The notes below the pieces were generated by a model that saw nothing but the letters and a program-made list of their open reading frames with translations, was not told where the DNA came from and searched no databases. A program made the translations under genes and the position numbers. Shown here in pieces: positions 38,728-47,568 of a stretch of 64,000 nucleotides of DNA. Position 1 is the first letter of the stretch, and each line of letters starts with the position of its first letter. Source of the DNA: Pseudocitrobacter corydidari (GTDB taxonomy: Bacteria; Pseudomonadota; Gammaproteobacteria; Enterobacterales; Enterobacteriaceae); NCBI RefSeq assembly GCF_021172065.1, contig NZ_CP087880.1, positions 1,898,583 through 1,962,582 of the forward strand, given 5' to 3'.

Positions 38728-39625
38728 CACTCTCATCCTCATCCACTATCCCTGCCACCCTTTCTGCCAGGAAAGAGAGCAATACGCGTGTCACCGCGCT
38801 ATTCTGCCGATGTTTGGGATACAACGCGCTAAGGGTGAGATGCGGTGGAGAGCATTCAGGTAATATTTGTACCAGGGTGCCCTGACGCAGCGCATCTTCC
38901 ACAATAAACGTGGGCAGCAGCGCGATGCCGACACCGGCCTCGGCAGCGTCACGGATCACTTCGCCATGATTACTGCTCAGGCTGCCTTTTACCGCGAAGG
39001 TATTGACCGCCCCGCCCGATTTTAATTTCCAGCCGAGCTGTCCTTCGCGCCCGTATAACAGGCAATTATGTTGGCTTAAATCGTCGCAGGTGCGCGGCGT
39101 GCCGTGTGCCTTCAGGTAGTCCGGGCTGGCGCAGAGCACCATGGCCAGTTTTCCCAGACAACGTGCGATGAGCGTGGAGTCCATCAGATTGCCAATCCGC
39201 AGGACCATATCGTAGCCCTCGCCGACCACATCGACATAATGATCGCTCATATCGATATGCATCGCTAATTCCGGATGCGCGGTCTGAAATTCCACCACCA
39301 GCGGCGCGAGGCGGCGCACGCCATAAATCATTGGCAGGCTGATACGATAAGAGCCCGTCAGTTTTTGCTGACGAGCGGAAATAACCTGTTCGGCTTCATG
39401 AACCTCTTCGAGAATACGCTGCGCGTGATGAAAAAAAACCTGCCCGGTGTCGGTTACCGACAGCTTTCGCGTATTACGTACCAGTAAACGGGCGGCGACT
39501 TTTTTCTCCAGCGCCGCCATGCGTCGGCTGACATATTGTTTCGACAGCTGCAAATGTTCCGCCGCTGCCGTAAAGCTTCCCATATTCACGATTGTGACAA
39601 AAATTCGGATATCTTCTAACTGCAT
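38717..39625 (-). CDS. LysR-family transcriptional regulator
   Basis: A 302-residue LysR-type regulator with helix-turn-helix at about residues 15-60 (GSFTAAAEHLQLSKQYVSRRMAALEKKV) and a complete effector domain. The start at ATG 39625 is preceded by GGTGA. It is on the same strand as, and just downstream of, the ccm operon (84 bp after ccmI). A link to the gluconate dehydrogenase or ccm genes is possible but not supported by divergent position. Its C-terminus is unusually acidic (EDESDE). Confidence 0.87.
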   Translation of the reverse strand: MQLEDIRIFVTIVNMGSFTAAAEHLQLSKQYVSRRMAALEKKVAARLLVRNTRKLSVTDTGQVFFHHAQRILEEVHEAEQVISARQQKLTGSYRISLPMIYGVRRLAPLVVEFQTAHPELAMHIDMSDHYVDVVGEGYDMVLRIGNLMDSTLIARCLGKLAMVLCASPDYLKAHGTPRTCDDLSQHNCLLYGREGQLGWKLKSGGAVNTFAVKGSLSSNHGEVIRDAAEAGVGIALLPTFIVEDALRQGTLVQILPECSPPHLTLSALYPKHRQNSAVTRVLLSFLAERVAGIVDEDESDEI

Positions 39626-39709
39626 TATTTCACCAGGTTCGGGATGCACAATACATCCGTCAATTAACGCTAATCATTGTAAGCGTCAACGCCTCAGGCT
39701 GCACGTTTG

Positions 39710-40513
39710 TTACGGCTTACCGCCCCGCGCCAGGATATCGATGAAACGGTGCACCATCACATCGCAGCGCATCCCGCTGTTATTCACCAGATTAAGCGGC
39801 GGCTGAGTGCTGTTCATTGCTGCCGCGCGCAGGCTATCGGGGTATTTTTTCAGCAGTTCATGCAGCTTCATTTCGCCCTGTCGGTTAGCGCTTTCATCGC
39901 CGATGCACAATAAGGCACCGGCGTAATCCAGCGCAATGGCCGGGCTATCTGGCGCGAGCTGGCTGGCTCGGGCATACGCGCCTATTGCCATGTCACCGTT
40001 ATTGAGCACCATGCCCACCCGCCCCAGCAAACGCCAGGCGTCCAGATCGTCGGGCGAAGTCTGAACGCGGCTGCGCAGGCCGAGCCCCAGTTGTTCCACT
40101 TCATCCGTACGCAATGGCCGCTCAGCAGGATTTAACGCACGTTGTATAAGACCAGGCAGTTCATTCTGCGCCAGACGTAACGTCAGCACTTCACCGATAT
40201 CGGTCGTTTTCAGAAACACGCCGAGGCTGATTACCACCAGCGCCAGCGCGCCGGGCAGCAGCAGCCAGCGGCTTTGGGGGCGTACGGTTGGCGAGGCCGT
40301 TTCGGGAATATCTGACAGCAGCGTACGTTGCAGTTCCACCACCATCGCATCGCGATCCTGAGGCGCTTCCTGCTCAATTTCCCGCAGGCGAGAGTGATAA
40401 AACGCGCGGTTCAGCGCATCGTGATTGACGTCGTCGCGCGAAGACCACGGGAAGTACAGCAGCGCGAGTGCGCCTACCAGCAGCAGCGCGGCGACGATTA
40501 AAAAAAGGGTCAT
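39710..40513 (-). CDS. ccmI: CcmI-type cytochrome c biogenesis protein, shortened
   Basis: A 267-residue protein with two N-terminal TM segments (residues 3-20 and about 85-105) and a periplasmic TPR-like region (SPDDLDAWRLLGRVGMVLNNGDMAIGAYARASQLAPDSP). It presents apocytochrome to the heme ligase. In E. coli this part is fused to CcmH; here the two are separate, overlapping by four bases. The last 35 or so residues (after DSLRAAA) no longer look like TPR helices, so the C-terminus is shortened or replaced compared with other CcmI proteins. It ends the gluconate-dehydrogenase/ccm operon. Confidence 0.8.
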   Translation of the reverse strand: MTLFLIVAALLLVGALALLYFPWSSRDDVNHDALNRAFYHSRLREIEQEAPQDRDAMVVELQRTLLSDIPETASPTVRPQSRWLLLPGALALVVISLGVFLKTTDIGEVLTLRLAQNELPGLIQRALNPAERPLRTDEVEQLGLGLRSRVQTSPDDLDAWRLLGRVGMVLNNGDMAIGAYARASQLAPDSPAIALDYAGALLCIGDESANRQGEMKLHELLKKYPDSLRAAAMNSTQPPLNLVNNSGMRCDVMVHRFIDILARGGKP

Positions 40514-40968
40514 AGATCTTTCTCTTTGTTTAACAGGGCAGCCAGGCGTTCGCGCTCGTCATCACTGAGCGTATCGATCTGCGTCATGCGTCGCCGGGTG
40601 CGTGTCACCACAACCGTCGCACCCGCCACAATAAACAGCGCCGGAATCAGCCACAGGGCAATCGTCCCCGGCGTGACGGGGGGTTCATAGCTGACAAAAT
40701 TACCGTAGCGCGCCACCATGTAGTCAATAATCTGCTGTTTGCTCTGCCCCTGGCGCAGCAGTTCATAGACTTTCAGCCGCATATCGGCGGCGATCATCGC
40801 GTTGGAGTCAGCCACGCTATTATTCTGGCATTTCGGGCAGCGCAGTTGGGAGGTGATTTCGCGAAACGTCTGCTCCTGGGCGTCATCTTTGAACTGCCAG
40901 GTGTCGATGGCCGCCAGCGCATTGCAGGCCAGCAGCAGCGCGACAATACCGAGTATCCAGCGCCTCAT
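40510..40968 (-). CDS. ccmH: CcmH thiol-disulfide protein of cytochrome c maturation
   Basis: A 152-residue membrane protein with a signal-anchor, the LRCPKCQNNS motif (redox-active CxxC) at about residues 43-52 and one C-terminal TM helix. It reduces the apocytochrome heme-binding cysteines together with CcmG. Its start overlaps the ccmG stop, and its end overlaps ccmI. Unlike E. coli CcmH (about 350 residues), this is the short form without the TPR part. Confidence 0.92.
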   Translation of the reverse strand: MRRWILGIVALLLACNALAAIDTWQFKDDAQEQTFREITSQLRCPKCQNNSVADSNAMIAADMRLKVYELLRQGQSKQQIIDYMVARYGNFVSYEPPVTPGTIALWLIPALFIVAGATVVVTRTRRRMTQIDTLSDDERERLAALLNKEKDL

Positions 40969-41522
40969 GATGACGCCTCCTGACTGTATTGCCGCCAGAG
41001 TGGTGCCAGCTGTTCCCGCCAGACACGATCGTCCAGCGCGCCCGCATGACGCCAGCGAATTACGCCCTGCCCATCAATGAGAAATGTCTCTGGCGCGCCG
41101 TAGACGCCGAGATCCAGCCCCAGCATACCGTTGCCGTCAAACAAGCTCAGAGAATAAGGGTTACCGAGGCGATTCAACCAGTCGACCGCTTTCTGGCGAT
41201 CGTCTTTATAGTTCATCCCCACCACTCTCACGCCCTGCGCAGAGAGCTGATTCAGGAACTGATGCTCCGCGCGGCAGGTTGGGCACCAGGTTGCCCAGAC
41301 GTTGAGCAGCAGCGGCTTCCCGCTGACCAGCACTGAACGATCGTACACCTCACCGGGATTATTCAGCGATTCAAGACGAAAAGCGGGAACCGGCTTGCCG
41401 ATAAGCGCCGATTCCAGCGACGTCGGATCATCCCCGCCCGCGTTACGCATTAATTGCCAGAGCAGTGCAACGGCCAGCGCCAGAAACAGCGCCAGCGGTA
41501 GAAAAAGCGCCTTACGCGTCAT
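40965..41522 (-). CDS. ccmG: CcmG/DsbE thioredoxin-like protein
   Basis: A 185-residue periplasmic thioredoxin anchored by an N-terminal TM helix. The active site is WATWCPTCRAEH. It takes electrons from DsbD and keeps CcmH and apocytochromes reduced. It overlaps ccmF by 11 bp and ccmH by 4 bp. Confidence 0.94.
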   Translation of the reverse strand: MTRKALFLPLALFLALAVALLWQLMRNAGGDDPTSLESALIGKPVPAFRLESLNNPGEVYDRSVLVSGKPLLLNVWATWCPTCRAEHQFLNQLSAQGVRVVGMNYKDDRQKAVDWLNRLGNPYSLSLFDGNGMLGLDLGVYGAPETFLIDGQGVIRWRHAGALDDRVWREQLAPLWRQYSQEASS

Positions 41523-43473
41523 GAGTGACCTCCTGACGTGATTTCCGCATCCGGTAGCGCGGGTCGAGCATGCAGCAAAGCCCGCCCAACGCCATTAGCA
41601 CGCCGCCGTACCAGATCCAGCGGACAAACGGTTTGTAGTAAAGACGTACCGCCCAACTGCCGTCATCCAGCTCTTCACCCAGCGCCGCGTAGAGGTCGCG
41701 CGTCAGGCCGCCATCAATGGCGGCTTCGGTCATCATCATGCGGCTGGCGCTGTAAAAGCGTTTTTCCGCATATAAGGTGGCTTCCGGACGGCCATGGCGG
41801 GTGACGTCGATAACCCCTTCCCCGCCAAACCAGTTCGGCCCGACAATGTCGCGCACGCCTTTAAAGACGAAGTGATACTGGTGGATATCAATGCTGTCGC
41901 CCGCCTTCATGCGCACATCGCGTTCGACGCTGTAGCTTTGACTAAAAGCGATTCCGGTGACGGTCACCGCCACGCCAATATGCCCCAGCACCATACCCCA
42001 CTGGCTGCGAGAGAGTTTCGTCAACCCGCGCCAGAAACCGTGGCGATGGGTGGCGCGTTCATGCAGCTCAATCAGCACGAAGATAAAGACCCACAGCGCC
42101 ATCATCAGACCAATGACCGTCATTGCGGCGATGCGATCCTGGAGCCACCACGGCAAAACAATGGACAACACCAGCGTCAGTAGCAGCGAAATGACCAGCC
42201 GCTTAATCTGTTTTTTCGCATCATCGCGACGCCAGCGCACCAGCGGGCCGATGCCCAGCAGCAGTGCAAACGGCGCCATCAGTACGGTAAACAGGGAATT
42301 AAAGAACGGCTCGCCGATGGAAATACTCCCCAGCCCCAGTTCTTTATGCACCAGCGGCAGAAGTGTACCCAGCAGCACTACCAGCATGGCGGCAATCAAC
42401 AAGATGTTATTGCCCAGCAGGAAAGACTCCCGCGACCATAATGTGTGTTCCACCCGCGCCCGCACGCTGCCGCCTTTCAGGGCATAGAGCAGCAGCGAGC
42501 CGCCGATAACCAACACCAGCAGCGCCAGAATAAACATACCGCGCGCCGGATCGGAGGCGAAGGCATGCACCGACACCAGCACGCCGGAGCGCACCAGGAA
42601 GGTGCCCAGCAGGCACAGCGAGAACGCGCTGATGGCCAGCAGCACCGTCCAGGCGCGGAAGCTGCCGCGTTTTTCGGTTACGGCCAGGGAATGCATGAGC
42701 GCGGTCCCCACCAGCCACGGCATAAACGAGGCGTTTTCGACCGGGTCCCAGAACCACCAGCCGCCCCAGCCCAGCTCGTAATAGGCCCACGCCGAGCCGA
42801 GCACGATGCCCATCGTTAAGAATACCCACGCCGCCTGCGTCCACGGGCGCGACCAGCGCGCCCAGGCGGTATCGAGTCGCCCGGCCAGCAGCGAGGCAAT
42901 CGCAAAAGCAAACGCCACCGAGAAACCGACGTAGCCCATATAAAGCAACGGCGGGTGGAAGATCATGCCGATATCCTGCAACAGCGGATTGAGATCGCGC
43001 CCGTCGATGGGATATTCCGGCAGCCCGCGGGTAAACGGGTTAGAGGTGAACAGAATAAACAGCAGGAAACCGGCGCTGATCATGCCCATTACCGCCAGCA
43101 CGCGGGCGACGGCGTCCAGCGGCATCCGGCGGCTGCCCACTGCGACGGCGAAGGTCCAGCCGCTCATTAACAGCACCCATAACAGCAGTGAGCCTTCGTG
43201 CGCCCCCCAGGTGGCCGCGACGCGATACCAGACGGGCAGCGCAACGTTAGAGTTATCCGCGACGTAACGCACCGTGAAATCGTTGACCACGAAGGCGTGC
43301 ACCAGCACCAGGAACGCGGCAAGGATCGCGAAGAACAGCCCCCAGCTTAAGGGACGCGCCAGCGCCATCAGCCAGCGGCTCTGGCGATACGCGCCCCATA
43401 GTGGGTAAATCGCCAGCAGCAGCGCAAGCCCTAATGCCAGACAGAGTAAAAAGTTGCCCAGTTCCGGCATCAT
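41512..43473 (-). CDS. ccmF: CcmF heme lyase subunit
   Basis: A 653-residue inner-membrane protein with about 15 TM helices. The heme-handling WWD motif ([17 protein letters not shown]) is intact, with conserved periplasmic His residues such as [11 protein letters not shown]. With CcmH and CcmI it ligates heme to the CxxCH sites of apocytochromes. Normal length for the family. It overlaps ccmE and ccmG. Confidence 0.95.
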   Translation of the reverse strand: MMPELGNFLLCLALGLALLLAIYPLWGAYRQSRWLMALARPLSWGLFFAILAAFLVLVHAFVVNDFTVRYVADNSNVALPVWYRVAATWGAHEGSLLLWVLLMSGWTFAVAVGSRRMPLDAVARVLAVMGMISAGFLLFILFTSNPFTRGLPEYPIDGRDLNPLLQDIGMIFHPPLLYMGYVGFSVAFAFAIASLLAGRLDTAWARWSRPWTQAAWVFLTMGIVLGSAWAYYELGWGGWWFWDPVENASFMPWLVGTALMHSLAVTEKRGSFRAWTVLLAISAFSLCLLGTFLVRSGVLVSVHAFASDPARGMFILALLVLVIGGSLLLYALKGGSVRARVEHTLWSRESFLLGNNILLIAAMLVVLLGTLLPLVHKELGLGSISIGEPFFNSLFTVLMAPFALLLGIGPLVRWRRDDAKKQIKRLVISLLLTLVLSIVLPWWLQDRIAAMTVIGLMMALWVFIFVLIELHERATHRHGFWRGLTKLSRSQWGMVLGHIGVAVTVTGIAFSQSYSVERDVRMKAGDSIDIHQYHFVFKGVRDIVGPNWFGGEGVIDVTRHGRPEATLYAEKRFYSASRMMMTEAAIDGGLTRDLYAALGEELDDGSWAVRLYYKPFVRWIWYGGVLMALGGLCCMLDPRYRMRKSRQEVTHDA

Positions 43474-43928
43474 TGTCGAGTATCCTTTGGCGCGGTGGCC
43501 ATGGCGTTGTGAATTTCCGGCGGCGTGTAGTTTTCATCGTGCTTCGCTAACACCTGCTGCGCGGTAATATGACGTTCACCGTCGAGAACACCCTGCGCTA
43601 CCGCCCCCTGCCCTTCGCGGAACAGATCCGGCAAAATACCTTTATAGCTCACCGAGACCGCACCGCGCGCGTCGTACAGGCGGAAGGTGACATCCAGGGT
43701 TTTATCATCACGTTTGATACTACCCGCTTCAACATAGCCCCCCACGCGCAGGCGCTGGCCGATATGCGGCTTTTCCTGAGTTTCATTTTTGCCGTTGAGG
43801 ATTTCCCCTGGCGTATAGAACAGGTCGATGTTGGTGCTCAGGGCGTACAGCACGAGGGTAACCGCCAGCCCGAGCCCGGCCAGCACGGCCAGTACCAGAT
43901 AAAGGCGAGTTTTACGACGTGCCTGCAT
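43470..43928 (-). CDS. ccmE: CcmE heme chaperone
   Basis: A 152-residue periplasmic protein with an N-terminal TM anchor. The heme-attachment segment [12 protein letters not shown], with the covalent His and following Tyr, is present. It takes heme from CcmABCD to CcmF. It overlaps both neighbours. Confidence 0.95.
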   Translation of the reverse strand: MQARRKTRLYLVLAVLAGLGLAVTLVLYALSTNIDLFYTPGEILNGKNETQEKPHIGQRLRVGGYVEAGSIKRDDKTLDVTFRLYDARGAVSVSYKGILPDLFREGQGAVAQGVLDGERHITAQQVLAKHDENYTPPEIHNAMATAPKDTRQ

Positions 43929-44145
43929 CAGCCTGCTCCTTGTTCATGTTTTCTCGCGCGTGGCGAAGCCGTTGCTCACGACGCTGCTGGCGCTGCACAG
44001 CCTGTAATAACGCGTGATGTTGCCAGAGCGAATACCCCACCAGCCCCAGCAGCACAACCAGCGTCGTTGCCAGCGAAAGCCAGACATAAAAGGCGTAGCC
44101 GCCCATCGCCAGAAAATCGGCGAATGATGAGAAAGCAGGCGTCAT
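43912..44145 (-). CDS. ccmD: CcmD small membrane protein
   Basis: A 77-residue protein with one TM helix ([25 protein letters not shown]) and an Arg-rich cytoplasmic tail, exactly the CcmD pattern. The ATG at 44145 overlaps the ccmC stop (ATGA). It stabilises the CcmABC-CcmE complex. Confidence 0.9.
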   Translation of the reverse strand: MTPAFSSFADFLAMGGYAFYVWLSLATTLVVLLGLVGYSLWQHHALLQAVQRQQRREQRLRHARENMNKEQADAGTS

Positions 44146-44879
44146 TGCGCGTCTCCTTTGCGGGCGAGCGTCGCCACCCATGGACGACGACGCTCCTGCC
44201 AGAGGATCAGGTTGCGCAGACGCAGCAGCGTTAAGGTGATAAACAGGCAGAGGAAACCGAAAATACACAACCGCAGTGGTATACGCATGCTGACGTCAAT
44301 GGTCTGCTGCATATTGGTGGAACCCTGATGCAGAGTGTTCCACCATAAAACCGAGTAATGAATAATCGGCAAATTAACCACCCCGACCAGTGCCAGGATC
44401 CCCGCCGCGCGTCCGGCAAGGCGTCGGTCATCGAAGGCGTTCCACAATGCGATTATCCCGGCGTAAAGAAACAGCAGCACCAGTTCAGATGTCAGGCGCG
44501 CATCCCAGATCCACCAGGTGCCCCACATCGGTTTACCCCAGGCCGCCCCCGTCACCAGAGCGATTAGCGTATAACCTGCGCCAACCGGTGCCAGAGCGAT
44601 AAGCGTTAAGTCAGCCATTTTCATTTGCCAGACCAGGCCGATGAACGCCGCTACCGCCATCATGGCGTAAATCCCCATCGACCACATTGCCGCCGGTACA
44701 TGCACGTACATAATGCGGTAGCTTTCACCCTGTTGATAATCGGCTGGCGCGTAGATGAACCCCCACCCCAGCCCGACAATCAGCAACAGCGCGCTGAGCA
44801 TTGCCAGCCACGGAAGCCAGCGGCCGCAGAGCGTGTATAACCGCTCCGGTATCGCCAGTTGATGTAATAATTTCCACAT
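44142..44879 (-). CDS. ccmC: CcmC heme-handling membrane protein
   Basis: A 245-residue protein with six TM helices and the WWD motif WGTWWIWDARLTSE, flanked by His residues that bind heme. It loads heme onto CcmE. The start ATG 44879 is preceded by GGAAGGG; the longer upstream reading frame overlaps ccmB and is not used. Confidence 0.94.
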   Translation of the reverse strand: MWKLLHQLAIPERLYTLCGRWLPWLAMLSALLLIVGLGWGFIYAPADYQQGESYRIMYVHVPAAMWSMGIYAMMAVAAFIGLVWQMKMADLTLIALAPVGAGYTLIALVTGAAWGKPMWGTWWIWDARLTSELVLLFLYAGIIALWNAFDDRRLAGRAAGILALVGVVNLPIIHYSVLWWNTLHQGSTNMQQTIDVSMRIPLRLCIFGFLCLFITLTLLRLRNLILWQERRRPWVATLARKGDAQ

Positions 44880-44910
44880 AAAATTGCCCTTCCTGGTGAA
44901 AACAGGCCCG

Positions 44911-45567
44911 TTAAACGGAAAGCCGCAATGCGGCAGCGGTGGCGAACGGACATAGCGTCGCGCTCCCCGCCAGAAAAGCGCCCAGCACCGCGAGATAGCC
45001 ATCAACGGGTAGACCCGCAGCGGCCGCTTCGCACGCGGCGGAAGCAAAAATCAGCATCGGAACAGAGAGCGGCAGCACCAGTAAACTGAGCAGAACGCCA
45101 CCGCGTTTCAACCCCACCGTGAGCGCCGCGCCGACCGAACCAATAAAGCTCAGGGTTGGCGTACCCAGCAGTAACGTCAGAAACAGCACGCCTGCGCTGT
45201 GTGCGTTCATCCCCAGAAGCAACGCCGCCAGCGGTGAAACCAGCAGTAGCGGTAGCCCGGTCATCATCCAGTGTGCCAGCACTTTCGCCATCACCACGCC
45301 GGGGAGCGGCGTCGGCAGCAGTAATTGCTGCTCCAGCGAACCATCCAGCAGGTCATCGCGAAATAAGCGGTCCATCACCAGCAGCGCGGCCAGCAGCGCC
45401 GCGACCCAAATCACGCCCGGCGCGATTTGCGCCAGCAGGGCGCTTTCCGGCCCCACGCTAAAGGGAAACAGCGTGATAACAATCAGGAAAAACCACAGCG
45501 GGTTGAGGATGTCCGCGCCCCGTCGCCAGGCCAGGCGCAGCTCGCAGAGAAAAATCGTGCGGATCAT
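44911..45567 (-). CDS. ccmB: CcmB ABC-transporter membrane subunit
   Basis: A 218-residue membrane protein with six TM helices, starting MIRTIFLCELRLAWRRGADILNP as in other CcmB proteins. With the ATPase CcmA it releases holo-CcmE from CcmC. It overlaps ccmA by four bases. Confidence 0.94.
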   Translation of the reverse strand: MIRTIFLCELRLAWRRGADILNPLWFFLIVITLFPFSVGPESALLAQIAPGVIWVAALLAALLVMDRLFRDDLLDGSLEQQLLLPTPLPGVVMAKVLAHWMMTGLPLLLVSPLAALLLGMNAHSAGVLFLTLLLGTPTLSFIGSVGAALTVGLKRGGVLLSLLVLPLSVPMLIFASAACEAAAAGLPVDGYLAVLGAFLAGSATLCPFATAAALRLSV

Positions 45568-46187
45568 GAAACGTACGCCTCCCCGCCGGATAACGTTAAG
45601 ACGCGTAACGGGCAGTTAAGCGAACGCAGCGGTTGATGGGTGGTCAGTACCACGCTGCCGCCCCTGTGCACGTGTGTTTCCAGCCGACGGGTCAGTATCT
45701 CAATCGCTGACACATCAAGCGCCGCCAGCGGTTCATCGAGGATCCATAACGCGGCATCGCTTAGCCACAGCCGCGCCAGCGCGCTGCGTCTTTGCTGCCC
45801 GGCCGAGAGCTGAAACAGCGGCAAGTCTTCAAATCCTGCCAGACCTATCGCCGCCAGCGCCGTTTCCCGCTCCTCAAGCGTCGAGCGAGGATAAAAGAGG
45901 CGCAGATTCTCTTCGGCAGTGAGCGCGGTTTTGACGCCCGGTTTGTGCCCAATCCACAGCAGCTGTTGATGGAACGTGTCACGCGCGCGCGAAAGCCGTT
46001 CACCGCCCCAGAACACATCACCGTTGTCGGGCTGAGTCAGTCCGGCTAACAGGCGTAGCAGAGAGGTTTTACCTGAGCCGTTGGCACCCGCTATTTGCAC
46101 CACTTCCCCGGACTCTACCGTGAAAGACAGCGACTCAAATAGCACCCGTTCCTCGTAGACGCAGGTCAGTTGATTTGCGTGCAGCAT
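45564..46187 (-). CDS. ccmA: CcmA ABC-transporter ATPase
   Basis: A 207-residue ABC ATPase with Walker A GANGSGKTS, signature LSAGQQRR and Walker B LWILDEP. The ATG at 46187 is preceded by AAAGGG. It is the first ccm gene and lies 41 bp behind the tri-heme cytochrome gene, so it is in the same operon as the dehydrogenase. Confidence 0.94.
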   Translation of the reverse strand: MLHANQLTCVYEERVLFESLSFTVESGEVVQIAGANGSGKTSLLRLLAGLTQPDNGDVFWGGERLSRARDTFHQQLLWIGHKPGVKTALTAEENLRLFYPRSTLEERETALAAIGLAGFEDLPLFQLSAGQQRRSALARLWLSDAALWILDEPLAALDVSAIEILTRRLETHVHRGGSVVLTTHQPLRSLNCPLRVLTLSGGEAYVS

Positions 46188-46228
46188 GAAAAACCCTTTA
46201 ACGGGGAGCGAGGCTCCCCGTTTGTCCA

Positions 46229-47557
46229 TTACGGCGTTGGTAGTTTGGAGATATCGGCGTTGCCCATCGCTTTTTCGTCATGAGAAAGCGATTTGCGCAC
46301 CTTCGCCACATCCGATGCACTGACCGCAGGCGCGTTGTTGCCCCAACTGGTGCGGATAAAGTTAGTTACGTCCGCTACCTGTTGATCGTCCAGACGCCAG
46401 CCGAATGACGGCATGGTCAGGTTGGAGACCGCCCCTTTCACCGCCGGCGTCGTGCTACCGGTGAGGATGATGTGAATCAGCGAGGTGGCATCTTCCGTCT
46501 GCACCACCGGGTTGCCTTTCAGCGACGGGAAGGCGCGTTTGTAGCCTACGCCATCGGTACGGTGACAGGCTGCGCAGTTATCCACGTACAGCGACGCACC
46601 AGGCTTGCTGTCGTTCCCTTTCCACAAATCTTTCGCCACGCTGTCTTCAACAGGCGCAGGCGTTTGCTTGCCGTCGCGCGGCGGCAGCGATTTGAGGTAG
46701 CGGGAAATCGCCGTAATGTCATCGTCAGAGAGATATTGCAGGCTGTGTTCCACCACATCGCTCATGCCGCCGAAGACTACGGATTTGTCGTTACGCCCGG
46801 TTTTCAGGAATTCCGCCAGTTCCGCTTCGCTCCAGGTGCCCAGTCCATCGCGATTTTCACCGCGCAGGCTGGACGCCACCCAACCATCAATCGGGCTGTT
46901 GCTGCCGGAAAGATAGTTATCGCCGTCTTTTTCGCTCAGGGCTTTTTCCTGCATGGTCAGGCTACGCGGCGTATGGCATGCGCCACAGTGCCCCAGCCCT
47001 TCCACCAGATAACGACCACGTTCCAGCACCGGATCGGCGTTGGGATTGATGACGAAGTCTTTCGGCGTTGGCGCAAACATCAGACGCCAGATGGAGAGTG
47101 GCCAACGCATTGAGAGCGGCCACGGAATATCAGAGTCGCGATTTGGCTCAGCCTGCGGCTCCACGCCATGCATAAAGTAGGCGTACATCGCCCGCATATC
47201 CGCTTCGCTCACGCGGGCAAACGACGGGAATGGCATTGCCGGATACAGCGTTGAGCCATCTTTGCGGCCCCCTTTGCGTACCGCATCGTCAAACTCTTCG
47301 AAGGTGTAATCGCCGATACCGTTCTTTTTGTCCGGCGTAATGTTGGTCGAATAAATGGTGCCGATCGGTGTTTCCATCGGCAGGCCACCGGCGAACGGTT
47401 TCCCGTCTTTACCGTTGGTATGGCACGCCACACAGTCGCCCGCCCGCGCCAGGTACTCCCCCTGACGAATGAGATTGCTGTCGGTTGACGCATCCTGCGC
47501 GAAGCTTGCGAAGCTCAGCGCGCCCAGCACCAGCGCCGATAACAGTTGAATTTTCAT
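46229..47557 (-). CDS. Tri-heme cytochrome c subunit of gluconate-2-dehydrogenase-type complex
   Basis: A 442-residue periplasmic cytochrome with a signal peptide (MKIQLLSALVLGALSFASFA) and three heme c attachment sites (CVACH, CGACH, CAACH), matching the membrane-bound subunit of gluconate 2-dehydrogenase and related alcohol/fructose dehydrogenases. It passes electrons from the flavoprotein subunit to ubiquinone. It lies 11 bp after the large-subunit gene and directly before ccmA, whose products are needed to attach its three hemes. Confidence 0.9.
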   Translation of the reverse strand: MKIQLLSALVLGALSFASFAQDASTDSNLIRQGEYLARAGDCVACHTNGKDGKPFAGGLPMETPIGTIYSTNITPDKKNGIGDYTFEEFDDAVRKGGRKDGSTLYPAMPFPSFARVSEADMRAMYAYFMHGVEPQAEPNRDSDIPWPLSMRWPLSIWRLMFAPTPKDFVINPNADPVLERGRYLVEGLGHCGACHTPRSLTMQEKALSEKDGDNYLSGSNSPIDGWVASSLRGENRDGLGTWSEAELAEFLKTGRNDKSVVFGGMSDVVEHSLQYLSDDDITAISRYLKSLPPRDGKQTPAPVEDSVAKDLWKGNDSKPGASLYVDNCAACHRTDGVGYKRAFPSLKGNPVVQTEDATSLIHIILTGSTTPAVKGAVSNLTMPSFGWRLDDQQVADVTNFIRTSWGNNAPAVSASDVAKVRKSLSHDEKAMGNADISKLPTP

Positions 47558-47568
47558 CGTTGCCTTCC

